Origin: CAYMRB01 sp964392615
Lineage (GTDB): Bacteria > Planctomycetota > UBA8108
DNA length: 64,000 nucleotides
Assembly: GCA_964392615.1 (NCBI GenBank)
Contig: CAYMRB010000002.1
Span: forward strand, 1-64,000
Direction of reading: 5' to 3'
The translations under genes and the position numbers were made by a program. Position 1 is the stretch's first letter; each line of letters starts with the position of its first letter. This document shows positions 59,078-64,000 of this stretch, piece by piece. A model generated the notes under the pieces. It was not told where the DNA came from. It worked only from the letters and a program-made list of their open reading frames with translations, and searched no databases.

Positions 59078-62000
59078 ATGAACAGCCCCCACGAGAACCT
59101 CCTGATCTCGACCGGTCCGAGCCGGATCGTCGCGGCTGTCGTGACCGCTCTGCTTCTTCCATGCGTGCCGTCACTGGCCGACGACCCGGTTATCACCGAG
59201 TTCCTCGCCGCCAACTCGAGCTCGCTTCGCGACAGCGACGGGGACACGTCTGACTGGATCGAGATCCACAATCCCGGCGCCGAGAGCGTTGAGCTCGGCG
59301 GGTGGCGCCTGACGGATGACAGCCTGCTCCTGAAGTGGGCGTTCCCCGATCTCGAGCTGCCCGCCGACGCACGCCTCGTGGTCTTCGCCTCTGGGAAAGA
59401 CCGGACGGATACGGGAGACGGTGGGGCGGTCGTCGACAGCGGTCGCGATTCGTCGACCTTCGCCCACCGCCTCGAGTTCGACGATGACGGCGTGCTGCCA
59501 TCGGTCGAGGGGGGCGACGATGGTTGGCGTGAGGACGCTGCGTGGAACGTCGGCGGGCCTCCGCCGAGTCTCGACGTTGCCGATGGCCTCCTGGCATTCG
59601 AGTCGGTCCTCTCCGGCCAACAGGCGATCACGATGCCGGGCGGGTCGGCATGGGAGGCGGGAATCGACGCGGGGACGTCGTACACGTTCGAGGTGCGGCT
59701 GCGAGTCGTCTCGTCCGGCGGCGCGAACCCCGGCGCGATCATCTGGTTGGCCAACGGCGAGGAGCGGCTGATTCTCCGCGTCGAGGAGAACGGCGTCAGC
59801 ACGTGGTCGGGAATCGACCTCGATCCCGACGGACGCGACAACGCCACCGAACTCGTCGCGTTTCGAGTCGCCTATGACGCGACCGACGGCCTGTACACCG
59901 TCTGGCGCGACGGCGTGCTCCTCGGCGATGATGTTCCGTCTGACGGCGCAGCGAGCGGCGGCCGCACGGCGGTCTACCTGATCGATTGCTGCTCGAGCGT
60001 GCAAGTCGCGGGCGAGCTCGACTGGGTGCGCTGGGACGCGACGGGGGCCTATCCCCCTCCCGGTGCCGGCGGCGGAGTCGACCTGCCGGAGCTGCACACG
60101 AACTTCTCTCTGTCGTCGAGCGGCGAGTACCTCGCGCTCGTCTCGCCCGACGGGACGCGCGTGTCGACGGAGTTCGCACCGTCATTTCCACTGCAGCGAC
60201 GTGACGTGTCCTACGGTCCGGATGGTTACTACCTGACGCCCACACCGGGCGCGCCGAACGGTACGGCCGTCGCCGGTTTCACGGCGGACCCCGAGTTCAG
60301 CCGGGCGCGCGGCTTCTACGACGCGTCGTTCGACCTCGCGTTGTCGACCGCGACGCCGGGAGCCTCGATTCGCTACACGGTCGACGGCAGCAAGCCGAGC
60401 GCCGACGACGGGCTGCTCTACTCGGGCCCGATCGAGGTGACGACGACGACCTGCGTCCGCGCGATCGCATTCGCCGAGGGGTTCGCATCGTCGAAAGCGA
60501 TCACCCACAGCTACCTGTTTCTCGAGGACGTGCTGCGGCAGACCGGCGCCGGGTTTCCGGTCGATCCGGATTGGGACTACGACATGGACCCGAACGTCGT
60601 CGACGACCCGCGATACGCCGACGGCATGATCGGCGCGTTGCGCTCGCTGCCGACGCTGTCCCTGGCGCTACCGGTCGAGGACATGTTCGGGCCGAGCGGC
60701 ATCCACGCGAACCCGACGCAGGGAGGCTTCGCGTGGGAGCGTGAGACTTCTGCGGAGTGGATTCTACCGGACGGCACGACCGCGTTTCAGGTCGACTGCG
60801 GCGTGCGGATCCAGGGCGCGGGCAGTCGTTTCCGGTCTCTCGGCAAGAAGTCATTCCGTCTGGCGTTCCGCAGCCGATACGGTCCCGGCAAGCTCGAGTA
60901 TCCGATCTTCGGCTTCGACGCTGCCGATGAGTTCGACACGCTGGTCGTGCGCGGCAACTACTTCGACACGTGGAGCGTGCATACGTCAGGCGACGGCGAG
61001 ACGATCGGCTGGGAGGCCGCGCTGCTGTTCCGCGATCCGTTCGGTTACATCAGCCAAGCGGACAGCGGCCACACCACGCTGCACGGCACCTGGGTGCATC
61101 TGTACATCGACGGGCTGTACTGGGGGGTGTACAACGTCACGGAGCGTCCCGACGAGGAGTTCGCCGCGTCCTATTTCGGCGGTGATCCGGAAGACTACGA
61201 CGTCCTCAAGCAGCGCCCGCGCGGCGCCGGAAACGGCAGCCCCCCCGATCTCGTCAGCGGCGATCGGGCCGGGTGGAACGAGCTTCGCGATCTGGTCCTG
61301 GACGACATCGCGTCGTCGGAGGTCTATGCGGAGGTCGGTGAGCGCCTCGATCTCGGCGCGTTTGCAGACTACCTGATCCTGAACCTGTGGGGCGGCAATC
61401 AGGACTGGCCGCACAACAATTGGTACGCGATCCGCGACGCCGAAGACGGCACGCCTTTTCGTTTCATCGCGTGGGACACGGAGAACTTCATCTTCCGGCT
61501 CAATGAGTCCGGCAAGCTCAATACGAGCGTCGACCACTCTCCGGGCATCCTGTACAGCCGGCTGCGGACGAACGAGGAATTCCGCGTGCTGTTCGGCGAC
61601 CACGCGCACCGCTTGCTGTTTCACGGTGGAGCGTTCACGCCCGAGAGCGCGAGCGAGCGCTTTTCCGCCATCGCCGACGAGATACGCGACGCGATGGACG
61701 GCGAAGCCGCGCGCTGGGGCGATACGCGCATCGAACCCCCGCGCAACCGACTCGACACATGGGAGGTCGTGATCGCCGACAAGCTGGGACGGTACTTCCC
61801 GCGGCGAACGGACATCGCGCTGGGGCAGTTCCGATCGATCGGTCTCTATCCGGACGTCGACGCGCCCGTATACAATCGGCACGGTGGGGCGATCGACCCA
61901 GGGTTCGCGTTGCGGGTCTCGGCGCCTGCGGGGACCGTTTGGCTCACGCTGGATGGAAGCGATCCACGTCTGCCCGGCGGCTCGGTGTCCCCGAGTGCCA

Positions 62001-63481
62001 CTGAGGTCGGTACGGAAGGCGCGGCGCTCCTGAACGCCGGTGCGCCGGCGCGGGCTCTCGTACCCACGGACGGCGCGCTCGGAGTCGAATGGACCCACCT
62101 AGCGTTCGACGACGCGACATGGCTCTCGGGAGCTACCGGCGTCGGCTTCGAGCGCTCGAGCGGCTTCGAGGACCTCATCGGACTCGACGTCGAAACGCAG
62201 GCGTGGAACGTCAACGAGACGGTGTACGTCCGCGTGCCTTTCGAGCTCGATGGCGATCCGGCGGCCGTCGGCCTCCTGACCCTGCGGATGCAGTACGACG
62301 ACGGATTCGTCGCCTACCTGAACGGCACCGAGATCGCGTCGCGCAACGCGCCCGACGACCTGACGTGGAATTCGGGAGCGACGCGTGGTCACACGGACAG
62401 CGCCGCAACCGTGTTCGAGAGCATCGACGTCAGCGAGCACGTGGACGCGCTGCGACGAGGAACGAACGTCTTGGCGATCCACGGTCTCAATTCCGGCGTC
62501 AACTCGAGCGATCTCCTGTTCGTGCCGGAGATCAACGCGGTTCGCTTGGGCGGTGTCGGTCTGGTCTTGGACCGTACGACGATCGCGCGATCCCGTGCGC
62601 GTGCCGGCGACGAGTGGAGCGCGCTGCACGAAGCGACCTTCGTCGTCGATTCCTCGGTGCTCCGAATCACGGAGATCATGTACCACCCGCGGCCTGCGCC
62701 GGTGCTCCCTGACGATCCGCCCGGCGGGAGTCCGTTCTCCGACGACGATTTCGAGTTCATCGAGCTTCGCAACGTCGGGGACGTGCCGATCAATCTCGTC
62801 GGCATGCGGTTCGTCTCCGGGATCGAGTTCACGTTCCCGGCGGGCAGTCAGGACCCGGCCGATGACTTGCAGCCGGGCGAGTTCGTGCTCGTCGTCGAGA
62901 ATCTGGAGGCGTTCCGTTCGCGTTACGACGTGACGGACCTCTACATCGCCGGGCAGTATCGCGGCAACCTCGACAACGACGGCGAGTCCATCGTCCTCGT
63001 CGACGCCCTCGGACGGTTGACCCTCGACTTCGTCTACAGCGACAACTGGCATCGCATCACGGATGGTCTCGGGCGCTCGCTCGAGATCATCGATGCCACC
63101 GCACCGCCCGAGACGTGGGGGCTGCGCACGTCCTGGAGCGCGAGCGAGGTCGACGACGGCACTCCGGGTACCGGGCCGGATCTCATCGACGGTGGCCTGC
63201 AACGTCCGGGCGACATCAACCAGGACGGAAACGTCGACATCTCAGACGGGGTCGGCCTCCTGGGCCACCTGTTCGGCGGCGCGTTGCCGGTCCTGCCGTG
63301 TGGCGACGGTACGGTACGAGACGCGGCGAACCGCGCGCTTCTCGATGGCTCCGGCGACGGTTCCGTCGATCTGTCGGATGCCGTCTATCTCCTCAACTAC
63401 TTGTTCCAGGGCGGTCCGCCTCACGCGGGCGGCGTCGAATGCGTTTCGGTTTCCGGTTGCCCGCGCGGTTGCGATTCGTAA
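59078..63481 (+). CDS. CotH-kinase/lamin-tail secreted protein with an inserted LamG-like module and dockerin-like tail
   Basis: 1467 residues from ATG 59078; ATG 59042 would add 12 residues. Signal peptide near IVAAVVTALLLPCVPSLA. A lamin-tail domain (VITEFLAANSSSLRDSDGD, WIEIHNPG, LVVFASGKDR) is interrupted by one LamG-like module (about 59450-60050) and resumes at ELHTNFSLSSSGEYLAL. Then come a chitobiase/HexA-like C-terminal-type domain (SIRYTVDGSKPSADDG), a CotH kinase domain of about 400 residues (KKSFRLAFRSRYG, VHLYIDGLYWGVYNVTERPD, IAWDTENFIF), a jelly-roll region (VYVRVPFELDG, DDGFVAYLNG), a second lamin-tail domain (ITEIMYHPRP) and EF-hand-like repeats (GDINQDGNVDISDGV, GDGSVDLSDAV). 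CotH enzymes phosphorylate proteins; the target is unknown. Confidence 0.8.
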   Translation: MNSPHENLLISTGPSRIVAAVVTALLLPCVPSLADDPVITEFLAANSSSLRDSDGDTSDWIEIHNPGAESVELGGWRLTDDSLLLKWAFPDLELPADARLVVFASGKDRTDTGDGGAVVDSGRDSSTFAHRLEFDDDGVLPSVEGGDDGWREDAAWNVGGPPPSLDVADGLLAFESVLSGQQAITMPGGSAWEAGIDAGTSYTFEVRLRVVSSGGANPGAIIWLANGEERLILRVEENGVSTWSGIDLDPDGRDNATELVAFRVAYDATDGLYTVWRDGVLLGDDVPSDGAASGGRTAVYLIDCCSSVQVAGELDWVRWDATGAYPPPGAGGGVDLPELHTNFSLSSSGEYLALVSPDGTRVSTEFAPSFPLQRRDVSYGPDGYYLTPTPGAPNGTAVAGFTADPEFSRARGFYDASFDLALSTATPGASIRYTVDGSKPSADDGLLYSGPIEVTTTTCVRAIAFAEGFASSKAITHSYLFLEDVLRQTGAGFPVDPDWDYDMDPNVVDDPRYADGMIGALRSLPTLSLALPVEDMFGPSGIHANPTQGGFAWERETSAEWILPDGTTAFQVDCGVRIQGAGSRFRSLGKKSFRLAFRSRYGPGKLEYPIFGFDAADEFDTLVVRGNYFDTWSVHTSGDGETIGWEAALLFRDPFGYISQADSGHTTLHGTWVHLYIDGLYWGVYNVTERPDEEFAASYFGGDPEDYDVLKQRPRGAGNGSPPDLVSGDRAGWNELRDLVLDDIASSEVYAEVGERLDLGAFADYLILNLWGGNQDWPHNNWYAIRDAEDGTPFRFIAWDTENFIFRLNESGKLNTSVDHSPGILYSRLRTNEEFRVLFGDHAHRLLFHGGAFTPESASERFSAIADEIRDAMDGEAARWGDTRIEPPRNRLDTWEVVIADKLGRYFPRRTDIALGQFRSIGLYPDVDAPVYNRHGGAIDPGFALRVSAPAGTVWLTLDGSDPRLPGGSVSPSATEVGTEGAALLNAGAPARALVPTDGALGVEWTHLAFDDATWLSGATGVGFERSSGFEDLIGLDVETQAWNVNETVYVRVPFELDGDPAAVGLLTLRMQYDDGFVAYLNGTEIASRNAPDDLTWNSGATRGHTDSAATVFESIDVSEHVDALRRGTNVLAIHGLNSGVNSSDLLFVPEINAVRLGGVGLVLDRTTIARSRARAGDEWSALHEATFVVDSSVLRITEIMYHPRPAPVLPDDPPGGSPFSDDDFEFIELRNVGDVPINLVGMRFVSGIEFTFPAGSQDPADDLQPGEFVLVVENLEAFRSRYDVTDLYIAGQYRGNLDNDGESIVLVDALGRLTLDFVYSDNWHRITDGLGRSLEIIDATAPPETWGLRTSWSASEVDDGTPGTGPDLIDGGLQRPGDINQDGNVDISDGVGLLGHLFGGALPVLPCGDGTVRDAANRALLDGSGDGSVDLSDAVYLLNYLFQGGPPHAGGVECVSVSGCPRGCDS

Positions 63482-63566
63482 ACTCGTAGCTCGCCTCCTG
63501 CCGCGAGATGCCGGGCCCGAGCCATCGGGTCGAACGTTGCGCTGCCCTGACCTGCCGAGAATCGAC

Positions 63567-64000
63567 ATGCCGAAGCTGACTGGACTGATCGCAGCCACGT
63601 ACACACCGATGCACGCCGACGGCCGCTTGGCGCTGGACAAGGTCGACGAGCTGGCCGAGCGGCTTATCGCAGACGGCGTGTCAGGCGCGTTCCTGTGCGG
63701 AACGACCGGCGAGTTCGCGTCGTTGACCGCGGTGGAGCGCGCGGCGGTCTGCGAGCGCTGGGTCGCGGCTACCGCTGGGCGCATCGCAGTGATCGCGCAC
63801 GTCGGCGGCACCTGTGCGCAGCAATCCAAGGCGCTGGCGTCTCGAGCGCAGATGGCCGGTGTGGACGCGATCGCGTGCATCGCGCCGTACTTCTTCAAGC
63901 CGAGGACCGTCGAGGATCTCGTCGCGTACTGTGCCGAGGTCGCCGCCGCGGCACCGGAAGTGCCGTTCTACTATTACCACCTGCCGGCCTTGACCGACGT
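63567..64000 (+). CDS. nanA: N-acetylneuraminate lyase (5' part, runs off the window)
   Basis: 144 codons are visible from ATG 63567. The DHDPS/NAL barrel starts GLIAATYTPMHADGRLALDK and has GAFLCGTTGEFASL (the GTTGE phosphate/carboxylate loop at 45-49), VIAHVGGTC and, at 135-140, YYYHLP, the Tyr-containing motif typical of N-acetylneuraminate lyase rather than dihydrodipicolinate synthase. The Schiff-base lysine lies beyond the edge. It cleaves sialic acid into ManNAc and pyruvate in the cytoplasm. With the sialidases, the Kelch-symporter fusion and the epimerase it completes the entry part of sialic acid catabolism. It is 85 bases downstream of the CotH gene. Confidence 0.82.
   Translation, partial: MPKLTGLIAATYTPMHADGRLALDKVDELAERLIADGVSGAFLCGTTGEFASLTAVERAAVCERWVAATAGRIAVIAHVGGTCAQQSKALASRAQMAGVDAIACIAPYFFKPRTVEDLVAYCAEVAAAAPEVPFYYYHLPALTD

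Noticed and set aside
8960..63481. A cellulosome
   Set aside because: Dockerin-like tails are present but no cohesin or scaffoldin was recognised, and such tails are common in Planctomycetota without cellulosomes.

Overview
The window is high-GC DNA (mostly GC-ending codons) from a bacterium that looks like a member of the Planctomycetota, probably marine or host/particle-associated. The pointers are several formylglycine sulfatases, two hydrazine-synthase-alpha-like diheme proteins, an SHD1-like plus PQQ-propeller protein, dockerin-like tandem EF-hand tails on secreted proteins, CotH/lamin-tail proteins and many UroD/AGE/TIM-barrel sugar genes. No rRNA, tRNA, IS element, CRISPR array or phage gene was recognised.

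Layout. (1) About 1-8.9 kb: a truncated GH97 glycosidase and an M60-like (mucin-type) peptidase on the minus strand, a divergent O-acetylhomoserine sulfhydrylase, an HzsA-like diheme protein, an apparent gene remnant and a membrane-anchored helical-repeat protein. (2) About 9-21.2 kb: a GH10 enzyme with a dockerin-like tail, then a divergent sugar-catabolism cluster. Leftward run a lactonase-like lipoprotein, a zinc dehydrogenase, an FGGY kinase, an AroE-like dehydrogenase, a cupin phosphoglucose isomerase and a 2-hydroxyacid dehydrogenase. Rightward run a complete ribose/galactofuranose-type ABC importer (binding protein, double ATPase, two permeases). (3) About 21.2-27.2 kb: a Tat-exported xylose-isomerase-like TIM barrel, a second HzsA-like protein and a zincin fused to FG-GAP repeats. 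(4) About 27.5-50.7 kb: two operons that together look like a sialoglycan utilisation locus. The rightward one is a GntR/LacI-type regulator, a sulfatase-sialidase fusion, a Kelch mutarotase-Na+ symporter fusion, a sulfatase-sialate O-acetylesterase fusion and a sialidase-like protein. The leftward one is a UroD-family protein, a sulfatase, an N-acylglucosamine 2-epimerase, a tandem two-domain sialidase and a double esterase with a dockerin-like tail; it is divergent from a FadR-type GntR regulator. A PQQ-propeller protein lies between them. (5) About 50.8-63.5 kb: three very large secreted modular proteins built from one repeated concanavalin-like module, fibronectin III domains, a CotH kinase and dockerin-like tails. 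(6) The right edge begins an N-acetylneuraminate lyase gene.

How the genes may work together (inference): sulfatases and O-acetylesterases strip substituents from sialic acids or neighbouring sugars, sialidases release the sialic acid, the Kelch domain equilibrates anomers at the mouth of the symporter, and the lyase plus the 2-epimerase feed ManNAc/GlcNAc into metabolism. The unusual point is that steps normally made by separate proteins are fused pairwise. Kinase, deacetylase and deaminase genes of the standard nan/nag route are not in the window.
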